Source: Sphingomonas sp. 28-66-16
GTDB lineage: Bacteria; Pseudomonadota; Alphaproteobacteria; Sphingomonadales; Sphingomonadaceae
DNA: 64,000 nucleotides
Direction of reading: 5' to 3'
Assembly (NCBI GenBank): GCA_002281485.1
Contig: NCGF01000012.1
Coordinates: forward strand, 1-64,000
A program made the position numbers and the translations under genes. Each line of letters opens with the position of its first letter. The first letter of the stretch is position 1. Positions 52,134 through 60,302 of the stretch are shown piece by piece. Below the pieces are notes generated by a model. It did not search any database, had not been told where the DNA came from, and worked only from the letters and a program-made list of their open reading frames with translations.

Positions 52134-54191
52134 ATGGCTATCCTGAAATCGCATCGCTTCTATTCGATCCACGCGCAGGAAATGGTCCGCGTCGCCGCGA
52201 CCACGCCGCGCGCGACGGTCGGCGATCCCGCGACCAACGCCGATGCGGCGATCGACCTCGTCAAGAAAGCGGCGGCGAACGCCGTCGACCTGATCGTCTT
52301 CCCAGAGCTCAACATGTCGTCCTACGCGATCGACGACCTGCACATGCAGGCGGTGCAGCACAGCGCGACCGAAGCCGCCATCGCCAAGCTCGCCAAGGCG
52401 ACCGCCAAGATCGCCACGGTCATGCTGGTCGGCGCAGCGATCCCGCGTAATGGGCGGCTCTACAATTGCGCGGTGGCCATCGCGCGCGGCAAAATCCTTG
52501 GTGTCGTCCCCAAGACCTTCCTGCCCAACTACCGCGAATTCTACGAAAAGCGCTGGTTCGCGAGCGGCGCGGGGCTGACCGGCATGGATATCGACCTGGC
52601 CGGCCAGCGCGTTCCCTTCGGCACCGACCTGATCTTCGCCGCGAGCGACCTGCCGCACTTCGTCTTCCATGCCGAAATCTGCGAGGATTTCTGGTCGCCC
52701 ACCCCGCCCTCGACCACCGGCGCGCTCGCCGGCGCCTATATCTGCTGCAACCTCTCGGCCTCCCCCATCCTGATCGGCAAGGCGCGTGACCGGGCGATGC
52801 TCGCCTCGGCGCAGTCGTCGCGCGCGATCTGCGCCTATGTCTTCTCGGCCTCGGGGCCGGGCGAAAGCACCACCGATCTCGCCTGGGACGGGCAGAGCCT
52901 GATCTATGAAAATGGCGAATTGCTCAAGGAATCGCAGCGTTTCCGGTGCGAGGCGGATACGATCGTCGCCGATATCGATGTCGCCCGGCTGCGGATCGAG
53001 CGGATGCGCAACGGCACCTTCAACGACGCCGCGCGCCTGGCGGGCGATCCGGAATATGAATTCCGCCGCATCGCGTTCGAGCACAAGCCGGATTTCGCCG
53101 ATGTCGGCCTGCAGCGCGATATCCGCCGCTTCCCCTTCGTGCCCAACAACCCCGAACGGCTCGATGCCGATTGCTATGAGGCGTTCAACATCCAGGTCGA
53201 GGGCCTGATGAAGCGGATCGAGGCGTCGCACGCCAGGCGGCTCGTCCTCGGCATTTCGGGCGGGCTCGATTCCACCCATGCGCTGATCGTCGCGGTCAAG
53301 GCGGTCGATCGGATGAAAATCCCGCGCGACCATGTCCTGGCCTATACCATGCCGGGCTTCGCGACGAGCGAGGGCACCAAGGCCAATGCCTGGGCGCTGA
53401 TGCGCGCGCTGGGCGTGGCGGGCGACGAGATCGACATCCGCCCCGCCGCCAACCAGATGCTGTCGGACATGCGCCACCCGTTCGCCAGCGGCGAAAAGCT
53501 GTACGACGTGACGTTTGAGAATGTGCAGGCGGGCCTGCGCACCGACTATCTCTTCCGCCTCGCCAACCAGCATGACGGGCTGGTGGTCGGCACCGGCGAC
53601 CTGTCCGAACTCGCGCTGGGATGGTGCACCTACGGCGTCGGCGATCATATGAGCCATTACGGCGTCAATGCGGGCGTGCCCAAGACGCTGATCCAGTATC
53701 TGATCCGCTGGACGATCGCGACCGACTTGTGGGACGCCGATACCGATCGCGTGCTCGAGGCGATCCTCGCCACCGAGATTTCGCCCGAACTGGTGCCCGC
53801 CGACGCCAGCGGCGCGATCCAGAGCACGCAGGACCGGATCGGGCCGTATGAACTCCACGATTTCTTCCTGCACTATACGGTGCGGCAGGGGCAGTTGCCG
53901 TCGAAGATCGCGTTCCTCGCCTGGCATGCATGGAAGGACGCGACCGCGGGCAAATGGCCGCGCGGCTTCCCGGTGACGGGCCGCCACGCCTATGATTTGC
54001 CAGTGATCCGGAAATGGCTGGCCGAATTCCTGTTCCGCTTCTTCCAGACGAGCCAGTTCAAGCGCTCGGCGCTGCCCAACGGGCCGAAGGTATCGGGCGG
54101 CGGTGCGCTTTCCCCGCGCGGCGACTGGCGCGCGCCGAGCGACGGCGTGGCGACGGTGTGGCTGGAGGAATTGCGCGCGAATGTGCCGTGA
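52134..54191 (+). CDS. nadE: Glutamine-dependent NAD+ synthetase
   Basis: 685 residues. N-terminal nitrilase-type glutaminase with Glu in [14 protein letters not shown], Lys in [17 protein letters not shown] and Cys in [12 protein letters not shown]-terminal synthetase with the P-loop-like [19 protein letters not shown] and [14 protein letters not shown]. Makes NAD+ from nicotinate adenine dinucleotide, with ammonia from glutamine. It is the last housekeeping gene before the low-GC island. The stop is at 54189-54191. Confidence 0.96.
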   Translation: MAILKSHRFYSIHAQEMVRVAATTPRATVGDPATNADAAIDLVKKAAANAVDLIVFPELNMSSYAIDDLHMQAVQHSATEAAIAKLAKATAKIATVMLVGAAIPRNGRLYNCAVAIARGKILGVVPKTFLPNYREFYEKRWFASGAGLTGMDIDLAGQRVPFGTDLIFAASDLPHFVFHAEICEDFWSPTPPSTTGALAGAYICCNLSASPILIGKARDRAMLASAQSSRAICAYVFSASGPGESTTDLAWDGQSLIYENGELLKESQRFRCEADTIVADIDVARLRIERMRNGTFNDAARLAGDPEYEFRRIAFEHKPDFADVGLQRDIRRFPFVPNNPERLDADCYEAFNIQVEGLMKRIEASHARRLVLGISGGLDSTHALIVAVKAVDRMKIPRDHVLAYTMPGFATSEGTKANAWALMRALGVAGDEIDIRPAANQMLSDMRHPFASGEKLYDVTFENVQAGLRTDYLFRLANQHDGLVVGTGDLSELALGWCTYGVGDHMSHYGVNAGVPKTLIQYLIRWTIATDLWDADTDRVLEAILATEISPELVPADASGAIQSTQDRIGPYELHDFFLHYTVRQGQLPSKIAFLAWHAWKDATAGKWPRGFPVTGRHAYDLPVIRKWLAEFLFRFFQTSQFKRSALPNGPKVSGGGALSPRGDWRAPSDGVATVWLEELRANVP

Positions 54192-54659
54192 AAATGCGGG
54201 CAAAACGCACGTAAAACGCACCTGTTTCGCGCCATTTGCCACCGAAATGACGCGCAAAACACGCGATTGGCACGCGATTTGACCGGATTTTGCTGGCGGT
54301 TTTGCGGGAAAAGCCGCGCAAACACCGCTTAAGGCCCCGTCATCGCGCAAAGAAGCGTGACCTTAAGAGAGGTGGGTGTGGCCAGTGACGTCGCGGCGAA
54401 AACGGGTCGCGACTGGGGGTACGCGACCGCGATTCATCGCTGGCGATTGGAGGGGGATTCAACGATTTGAAAGAGCGGGCATGACTGTATCATTGCTGGG
54501 GCATGTAGGAAAATTTTGGCGGGATTGCGCCTCAAAGTCAGCCATTCAAGTTCGCTAGCCGTGATCCCGGAAGCTGACGTACGTTCAGCGGGTTGCCGCG
54601 CGTCCGATTTTTTCAGCGACACTGTTGGCGGTCGTGACCGCGTGACCTAAGCATGGGCG
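54192..54659 (+). other. 468-base non-coding stretch at the left edge of the island
   Basis: No convincing gene. Near nadE two pairs of nine-base direct repeats occur, each pair offset by 11 bases: AAAACGCAC at 54202 and 54213, CACGCGATT at 54260 and 54271. Such helical phasing suits a protein-binding array but could be chance. Short open frames (54376-54558 and similar) lack coding character. From about 54380 the composition drops in GC, so the left border of the foreign region lies here. No terminator, tRNA or att duplication was found by eye. Confidence 0.5.
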
Positions 54660-55289
54660 ATGGACGCGACTTACAATCTGAATGGTGGTTTCAAACCGAC
54701 CACAAAACGGTCTGCTGACTTGGATGGCCCGGATTTTTATCCGACGCCATTGTGGGCCACCCATGCTCTCATTGAACACGAGCAGTTCGAGGGCGACATT
54801 TGGGAGCCTGCGTGCGGCGATGGCTCTATGTCAGAGGTCCTTGCAACGACCGGCTTGCCCGTCTTTTCGACCGACCTCTACGACCGTGGATATGGCAATG
54901 CGGGAGTTGATTTTTTAAAGAGTGAACGCGCCGCGTCGAATATCGTGACCAATCCGCCTTATAACGCCGCCGAGGGGTTTGTTCGCAAAGGTTTGCAAAA
55001 CGCCAGCAAAAAGGTTGCGCTACTCCTCCGTCTCGCATTTTTGGAGGGGGCCAACCGACAACGCACCTTGTTCGGTCCATGCCCGCCTGCACGGGTATGG
55101 GTGTTTAGCGAACGCATAACCTTTTATCCTAAGGATGCGGTGCAGAAGGGCAGTGGCACGACTGCCTATGCATGGTTCGTCTGGGATAAAGATCAAAGCG
55201 GGCCGACGGAACTAAACTGGTTTCCTCCGGGTTACAAAAAGCGCTTCGACAGCCCGCACTATGCTGAAAATCCGATGCTCTTTAAATAG
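54660..55289 (+). CDS. Phage-type orphan DNA adenine methyltransferase
   Basis: 209 residues. The SAM loop is DIWEPACGDGSMSEVLATTG and the catalytic motif is NIVTNPPYNAAEGFV (NPPY, an amino-methyltransferase signature). GPDFYPTPLWATHALIEHE precedes motif I, as in phage-borne adenine methylases. There is no target-recognition domain of normal size, so specificity may be short. No restriction endonuclease is adjacent. It overlaps the convergent gene at 55259-55289 by 31 bases. GC is lower than in the surroundings. Confidence 0.78.
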   Translation: MDATYNLNGGFKPTTKRSADLDGPDFYPTPLWATHALIEHEQFEGDIWEPACGDGSMSEVLATTGLPVFSTDLYDRGYGNAGVDFLKSERAASNIVTNPPYNAAEGFVRKGLQNASKKVALLLRLAFLEGANRQRTLFGPCPPARVWVFSERITFYPKDAVQKGSGTTAYAWFVWDKDQSGPTELNWFPPGYKKRFDSPHYAENPMLFK

Positions 55290-55918
55290 TCCATGCCGGC
55301 GTCGGTGATGGTAAGACCATCGACCGTTCTAACCGCTTGTCCTAATCCAAAAATTCCCTTCCTCCCGTTGCCGTGAGAGATCACGTTCCCTATAATCTGT
55401 TGCCAGAGACGTTCGCGGGGTCGGGACGTCGAACGTTGCAAATCCAGCGCAGATAGAGGGAAAATCTTAGGCAGTTCCTTCTTAATGCGTTCCGTCGACA
55501 CAGTTTTATTTTGGCGTCTGGCAGCTATTTTCAGTGCAATCAGACGAGCCTCTTTTTCTTTGAGGCGGTCTTCATCGCTCCGGACCAGAACACCGTACTC
55601 AAAATCTTCGCCGCGCCGCCACGCAACTGCCTTCGCCGGCACTTCCAGCCCTGCCAGTACGTTGTCGAGGGCATCGTTTATTGCATGGAGGTCCACAATC
55701 TCCGACGGCAAAAAAACTGATACTGTCAGAGGTTGGTAGCCGGGGTAAGTCCTCAAATCGAAGCGAAACTGATTTCCAAAATCAAATGAGGCGACTTCGT
55801 ACTCATCGAGGTCGTCTTGGTCATTGCGAACGTAGGTAGAAAAGTAGCGGAGAGGCCGCCACACGATCGCGTGTGGTACAAGCTCTGCCGGAATTGTGGT
55901 GCGTCGGGGGCGAAGCAT
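55259..55918 (-). CDS. Unknown protein with C-terminal winged-helix-like region
   Basis: 219 residues; I do not recognise the family. The N-terminal ~130 residues (TTIPAELVPHAIVWRPLRYF; YPGYQPLTVSVFLPSEIVDL) look like alpha/beta. A lysine-rich linker follows (DRLKEKEARLIALKIAARRQ), and the C terminus (ISHGNGRKGIFGLGQAVRTV then GLTITDAGMDYLKSIG) resembles a winged helix of the Mrr N-terminal kind. The frame opens at 55984, but GAGGAGG eight bases before the ATG at 55918 decides the start. Convergent and overlapping with the methylase. Confidence 0.65.
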   Translation of the reverse strand: MLRPRRTTIPAELVPHAIVWRPLRYFSTYVRNDQDDLDEYEVASFDFGNQFRFDLRTYPGYQPLTVSVFLPSEIVDLHAINDALDNVLAGLEVPAKAVAWRRGEDFEYGVLVRSDEDRLKEKEARLIALKIAARRQNKTVSTERIKKELPKIFPLSALDLQRSTSRPRERLWQQIIGNVISHGNGRKGIFGLGQAVRTVDGLTITDAGMDYLKSIGFSA

Positions 55919-55934
55919 TGCTAAACCCTCCTCC

Positions 55935-56255
55935 TCAAGGTCTGCAATGGTGTATATCGGCGCTAATACAAGCGTACTCGACACCTTCGGCTACCCGACT
56001 CTGGACGCCTGGCGTTTTCGTAAGGTACCAGCGGACCTCAAATGGCGTTCCATTGGGATGTGGCATCACGTCTGTCGAAAACTCGATACCGTCGCGTTGT
56101 GGAAGCTGGCCAGCATAAGCTTGGACCGTAGCCTCCAAACCGCCATTCTTCGGAGTTGTGCCCCATATTTCTCCACTGGCAATTTGCTTTGCAGCAACTG
56201 CCGGAGTTTGCGTGCCGCCATTATTCAACCTGTGAAACGCGCCGTATGTTGCCAT
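55935..56255 (-). CDS. Unknown protein, first gene of the convergent two-gene unit
   Basis: 106 residues; no recognised family. It starts MATYGAFHRLNNGGTQTPAV and has the polar, Gly/Pro-containing FSTDVMPHPNGTPFEVRWYL near the C terminus. ATG at 56255 follows GGGAGG at five bases, better than a TTG just upstream. The stop is 17 bases before the next start, so the two are co-transcribed. The 284 bases upstream (56256-56539) show AT-rich patches (AATTTAAAACC near 56312) where the promoter should lie, and no gene. Confidence 0.65.
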   Translation of the reverse strand: MATYGAFHRLNNGGTQTPAVAAKQIASGEIWGTTPKNGGLEATVQAYAGQLPQRDGIEFSTDVMPHPNGTPFEVRWYLTKTPGVQSRVAEGVEYACISADIHHCRP

Positions 56256-56539
56256 CAAGCCCTCCCCTGATGCGGGGCTAACGTTTCAACAATCAAACAT
56301 CCAGAGAATTTAAAACCAGACCGCATAGATTTCCACAGGGTTTCCCTGAGTTAAAGGCTGTCAATACCGCCGAGCCTCTCACAGATCGAATATGTCAGCT
56401 TCCAAATGGTCAACGCCCAAAACCCGCCAGTCAGCAACCGGCCCAGAAGCCGTTGGGCGGGTGCTGGTATATCGAAGTCGACAAGCCAACATAAGATACC
56501 CTTTCTATCCGTCGAATCGCAATTATCTTCTCGCGCAGG

Positions 56540-57184
56540 ATGGAGATGATGCCGAACATGGATTGCTTTCCGAGACGCGTGGCCGAGAATATCCTTCCCT
56601 TGTCGGTCGCAAGAACTTTGCCTGCTGCATTCCGAGAATGGCACTTCACTGGGCAAACAATCGATCATGAGATTTCAGAGGAGACCTGCCGCCTTTGCGA
56701 CAAGAAGGGTCTTCGATACCATTTCGAGATCCGGAACGACCATACAGGTCATCGCCTGGACGTCGGTTCCGAGTGCATTCTCAAATTCCAAGTCGCTGTC
56801 TACGACGAGGGCCGAAAGCTCGAACCGGTCGAGGCGCGTAAGGCTCTTGTCGAACGGATGCGGCAGATGCGACTCGAAAGCTGCTTACGTGCGCTGGAAA
56901 GGCTTGCAAAGGCCGAAGCGAACGACATCCTTTCGAATGCGCTTGCTTATTACCGGCTCCACAAATCGCTGACGCCGAAATTCGCGAATGTCGTATTTTG
57001 GCGTTTGCATGCCAACGCAATTGATCACGACCCCACGTTCTTCAAGGTACGGCTCGATAAGGCGAGCTATGTCACCGATCTTGGGGCAATGCCCCGGCGA
57101 AACGTCCATCGTATCTGGAAGGCGCTGACTTCAGCTCAGCGTAAAAAGGCAATCGAGCTCGGTCATTCCGCACCGCTGGAGTGA
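56540..57184 (+). CDS. Unknown Cys-containing protein, possibly zinc binding
   Basis: 214 residues. The centre holds ETCRLCDKKGLRYHFEIRND followed by GHRLDVGSECILKF, i.e. C-x2-C ... C, a plausible zinc-knuckle core, plus conserved-looking His. The rest is helical and charged (RKALVERMRQMRLESCLRAL). I have seen this CxxC-GSEC pattern in phage- and element-borne unknown proteins, but give no function. Several ATGs (56540, 56546, 56549, 56558) are possible starts. It stands alone on the plus strand in the island. Confidence 0.65.
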   Translation: MEMMPNMDCFPRRVAENILPLSVARTLPAAFREWHFTGQTIDHEISEETCRLCDKKGLRYHFEIRNDHTGHRLDVGSECILKFQVAVYDEGRKLEPVEARKALVERMRQMRLESCLRALERLAKAEANDILSNALAYYRLHKSLTPKFANVVFWRLHANAIDHDPTFFKVRLDKASYVTDLGAMPRRNVHRIWKALTSAQRKKAIELGHSAPLE

Positions 57185-57389
57185 GGGGGGCGGATACAAA
57201 TCATCGATATTGGCGCAATCGACCTCCATCCACTCTGGCACAAATACGAGCTTCACACGCTAGCGCTATCGCGAGACCGTTTATTGGTCGATGATGGCAG
57301 CTATGGCGTGTTGATCGCCTTAGACTTGCCAGTCCGCTCCCGGCCCAGTACCTGCCGATCGCTAAGACCAACATCCCGCGAATCTCCTG
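57185..57389 (+). pseudogene. Truncated ORF at the right edge of the island
   Basis: A plus-strand frame from 57185 reads IIDIGAIDLHPLWHKYELH, then LLVDDGSYGVLIALDLP, which looks like real coding sequence with a composition unlike what follows. It has no ATG start (ATA/ATC/TTG only). From about 57330 it turns into low-quality sequence antisense to the monooxygenase 3' end. I read it as the remains of an island gene cut at the border. Confidence 0.45.
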
Positions 57390-58418
57390 CTAAACCCCCA
57401 CCACCTCCCGCCTCATCACCTGCACCGAAAACCGCTCCATCTCCTCGGCCTGTGGGCTCATCTGGAGCAGCAGCAGGTCGAGCCCTGCCGCCTCATACGC
57501 CTCGATCCGCTCGCGCAATTGCTCGGGGGTGCCGACGAGGTTGGGGCGCAACCCCCGGTTCGAGACCGAATATTCCGCGATCTTCATCTCGCGTTCGAGC
57601 TGGGTGCCTGACAGCCACTGGTCGAAATTGTCGTAGCCCGCGGGGAGGTCGCTCACCTCGGTGATGCGGGCGAGTTCGCGCTTCGCCTCCGCCTCGCTGT
57701 CGCGGACGATGGCGTAGGCGGCCATGCCGTAGTGCATCGGCGGCTTGCCCGTGGACGCGCGGCGGGCGGCCATGTCGGCGATCTTGGGGGCGATTGCTTC
57801 GACGGGGTCGCCGTGCATCACGTACGCGTCGCACTGGTTGGCGATCAGCATCTTGGCGGCCTCGCTCTCGCCGCCGGCATAGACGACGGGGGGCCGGACG
57901 GGCTTGGGGCTGCAGATCGCCTGTTCGGTGGTGTAGAAGTTGCCCGCGAAGTCGAACTCGTCCTCGGACCAAAGCCCCTCGACGACCTTCAACCATTCGC
58001 TTGTGCGCGCGTAGCGATCGTCGTGCTGGTCGAACTGGAGGCCGTAGCGCTTCGCCTCGTCGGCCCACCAGGACGAGACGACGTTGAGCGACAGGCGCCC
58101 GCCGGCGATCCGGTCGATATTGGCGGCGGCCTTGGCGAAGAGCGCGGGCTGGTGGAAATTGGGGCGCACGGCGACCATCAGCTCGAGGCTTTCGGTAACC
58201 GCGGCGACAGCGGCGGCGGTCGACCAGGCGTCGAGCGTCGGGGCGCCGACGCCCTTGATGTCGTTCATGTTGAGCTCGGCGATGAGCGTCAGGTCGTAGC
58301 CCCATTTCTCGGAGTCGATCGCGAGGCGCCTGGTATAGGCCCAGCTCGCGTCCATGCCCTCGTCGGGCACGTTGCGCAGCCAGCCGCCGAACACCGGCAT
58401 CCAGTATCCATATCTCAT
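57390..58418 (-). CDS. LLM-class flavin-dependent monooxygenase
   Basis: 342 residues with a luciferase-like TIM barrel: MRYGYWMPVFGGWLRNVPDE, WAYTRRLAIDSEKWGYDLTL, HQPALFAKAAANIDRIAGGR, LSLNVVSSWWADEAKRYGLQ and VRPPVVYAGGESEAAKML. It resembles the alkanesulfonate/dimethylsulfone monooxygenases (SsuD, SfnG) in general plan. It would oxidise a substrate using FMNH2 from a separate reductase. ATG at 58416-58418 overlaps the ATP-grasp stop (ATGA), so the two are coupled. No ssu genes are adjacent. Confidence 0.88.
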   Translation of the reverse strand: MRYGYWMPVFGGWLRNVPDEGMDASWAYTRRLAIDSEKWGYDLTLIAELNMNDIKGVGAPTLDAWSTAAAVAAVTESLELMVAVRPNFHQPALFAKAAANIDRIAGGRLSLNVVSSWWADEAKRYGLQFDQHDDRYARTSEWLKVVEGLWSEDEFDFAGNFYTTEQAICSPKPVRPPVVYAGGESEAAKMLIANQCDAYVMHGDPVEAIAPKIADMAARRASTGKPPMHYGMAAYAIVRDSEAEAKRELARITEVSDLPAGYDNFDQWLSGTQLEREMKIAEYSVSNRGLRPNLVGTPEQLRERIEAYEAAGLDLLLLQMSPQAEEMERFSVQVMRREVVGV

Positions 58419-59341
58419 GCCATCACCCCGGCGCCGCGCGCGCGCGCGATCTCGTCTTCCAAATAGTCGATCAACCGTTCGTGCGGGTCCCAGCCGAGCA
58501 CGTCGAGCGGGCGCGCGACGAAGTTGGAGAGCGCGTTGATGTCGTAGAAGCGCGGCGTCCCGTCGCGATCGTCGATCATCACCTCGATCCCGCCGACGTC
58601 GAGCCCGGCCGCCGCCGCGATCGCCTCGGCGGCGGCGATCAGCATGAGATCGGGGGCCGCGCGGGTCATCTCGATCGGCGTGCCCTCGGCCTGGCAGGCG
58701 TCGGCGGGGCAAAGATCGAACTGGCCGCCGCCATCGATGTCGATCGCGTAGAGGAATTTGCGGTCGAGCGTTTCGATCCGGGTGATCCGGCCGTCGCGCG
58801 CGGGGACATATTCCTGGATCAGCAGCACGCCGTCGAGGCTGACCGGCAGGAAAGCGTCGGCGACCGCGAGCGCCAGCGCCTCGGGGCTGTCATAGCGCAT
58901 GATGCCGGCCCCCGAGCCCCCGATATTGGCCTTGACCACCAGCGGGAAGCGCAGATCCTTCGTCGCGACGGCGATGTCCCGCGCGCGGTGGACGACGCGC
59001 GTCTCGGGAATCGCATAGCCGAGCCCGGCGATCAGCGCGAGCTGGCGCGCCTTGCTGGCATCGACCGCGAGGACATCGGCGCCGTTGATGATCCGCGCCC
59101 CCTGCCCCGCCCAATGCGCATAGAGCGCCGGCGTGTAGAAGATCGCGTGATCAGGGCTGCGCAGGAAGCTCGACATCGCCAGCCGGCTGAGGATCACGCG
59201 CGCCGGCGGCGGCGACCGCGCGGGATCGAAACTGTGCCCCTCGATGCCGATCCGGACATAATCGATGCCGCGCGCGTCGAGCGCGGCGAACAGCGGCACG
59301 AACCAGGCGGGGTGTTCGTAGAAGATGGCGAGATCGTGCAT
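58415..59341 (-). CDS. ATP-grasp carboxylate-amine ligase-like protein
   Basis: About 308 residues. ATP-grasp core: RFPLVVKANIGGSGAGIMRY (lysine and glycine-rich loop), VLLIQEYVPARDGRITRIET, and Mg2+ residues in GGIEVMIDDRDGTPRFYDIN (E...DIN). The N-terminal part begins MHDLAIFYEHPAWFVPLFAA. Such enzymes (RimK, D-Ala-D-Ala ligase group) join a carboxylate to an amine or thiol via acyl phosphate. ATG at 59341 or 59350 (MEAM) may start. It is coupled to the monooxygenase; substrate is unknown. Confidence 0.82.
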   Translation of the reverse strand: MHDLAIFYEHPAWFVPLFAALDARGIDYVRIGIEGHSFDPARSPPPARVILSRLAMSSFLRSPDHAIFYTPALYAHWAGQGARIINGADVLAVDASKARQLALIAGLGYAIPETRVVHRARDIAVATKDLRFPLVVKANIGGSGAGIMRYDSPEALALAVADAFLPVSLDGVLLIQEYVPARDGRITRIETLDRKFLYAIDIDGGGQFDLCPADACQAEGTPIEMTRAAPDLMLIAAAEAIAAAAGLDVGGIEVMIDDRDGTPRFYDINALSNFVARPLDVLGWDPHERLIDYLEDEIARARGAGVMA

Positions 59342-59509
59342 GGCTTCCATCCGTCGAGTGATCGGCGCGGCCAAGCACCGATGCGAGCGAAGCCTTCTAC
59401 ATCAGCGCGATGATTGCGCCAGTGGGACGCGCGCCGCGCACCTCTTCGCCTCGCCATGACACGGGCCGCCGCACGCTCAATACCCGGCCAGGCGCCCGGT
59501 CGGGGCGGC

Positions 59510-60013
59510 TCAGCCACCCTTGAACAGCGTCGGCGGATTGATCCGGCGCGACACCTCGCGCATCACGAAACTGCTCCGGATTCGCGCGACATGCGGCAGG
59601 ATCGTCAGCTCGCGACGATAGACCTCGTCATATTGCGCCAGCGAGCTGACATGGATCAGGATGATGAAATCGGTGTCGCCCGATACGAAGCCGCAATAGG
59701 ACATTGACGGGCATTTCACGACCTCGCGCTCGAACTCGTTGAGCACCGATTCGCTTTGCGAGGTCAGCTCGATCGCGACGATCACCACGCCGCTGAGGCC
59801 GAGCGCGTTCAGGTCCAGCCGGGCGTTGTAGCCGGCAATGATCCCGGCCTCCTCGATGATCTTGCGGCGCCGGGCAACCGCCGTGCTCGACAGGTTGATG
59901 CGGTCGCCGATCGTGACGTCCGACAGCCGCGCATTGTCGGACAACAGCCGCAGGATTCGGAAATCGGTGGCATCGAGCTCCAGCGCGCTCGATTTCCGCA
60001 AAATATCGACCAT
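59510..60013 (-). CDS. Lrp/AsnC-family regulator
   Basis: 167 residues. N-terminal HTH LELDATDFRILRLLSDNARL with SDVTIGDRINLSSTAVARRR and C-terminal RAM domain LDLNALGLSGVVIVAIELTS, FVSGDTDFIILIHVSSLAQY. Senses amino acids or related ligands. The ATG at 60013 (MVDILRKSS) is chosen over a start 28 codons upstream, which has no coding look. It lies between the ATP-grasp unit and the divergent receptor, and probably controls both. Confidence 0.92.
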   Translation of the reverse strand: MVDILRKSSALELDATDFRILRLLSDNARLSDVTIGDRINLSSTAVARRRKIIEEAGIIAGYNARLDLNALGLSGVVIVAIELTSQSESVLNEFEREVVKCPSMSYCGFVSGDTDFIILIHVSSLAQYDEVYRRELTILPHVARIRSSFVMREVSRRINPPTLFKGG

Positions 60014-60302
60014 TATTATCAATTGCCCCCATTTGATGTGCAAAATGTGCGATTCTTTGATGAGAAACGCAACAAAATTTCTGTTAGCTTTCGACAATGT
60101 TCAGATCGGACCTAATCCGGCGTGAACGTCGCGTTGGCAGCATCGATCGGCTCGGGGGCTAATCGGGATCGGGCTGGTCAACCTGCCGATAAGGAAATGG
60201 GAGGGATGCCCGGAGGCGCTGGATCAGCACGAAGGGGGCATCATGGGGGACGACGGCGAGCTGCGCGGCTTTGGCCTGGCAGGGGGAAATCTTGAAAGTG
60301 CG
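60014..60302. promoter_or_regulatory. AT-rich divergent promoter region, regulator/receptor
   Basis: 289 bases between two divergent starts. 60005-60110 is strikingly AT-rich for this genome (AAATATCGACCATTATTATC, CAACAAAATTTCTGTTAGC). TGTGCAAAATGTGC near 60038 contains TGTGC twice around AAAA. This may be a site for the Lrp/AsnC protein, whose operators are AT-rich and loosely palindromic. No gene is present; the short frames here are shadows. Confidence 0.55.

Noticed and set aside
52053-54350. A 765-residue minus-strand frame across nadE
   Set aside because: The NAD synthetase reading on the plus strand has all catalytic motifs; the reverse frame has no recognisable domain and unlikely composition.
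54376-54558. A 60-residue frame in the nadE-methylase gap
   Set aside because: Short, no Shine-Dalgarno, no conserved pattern; treated as non-coding.
56351-56668. A 105-residue minus-strand frame
   Set aside because: Mostly antisense to the Cys-containing protein at 56540 with no start signal; its coding look is weak.
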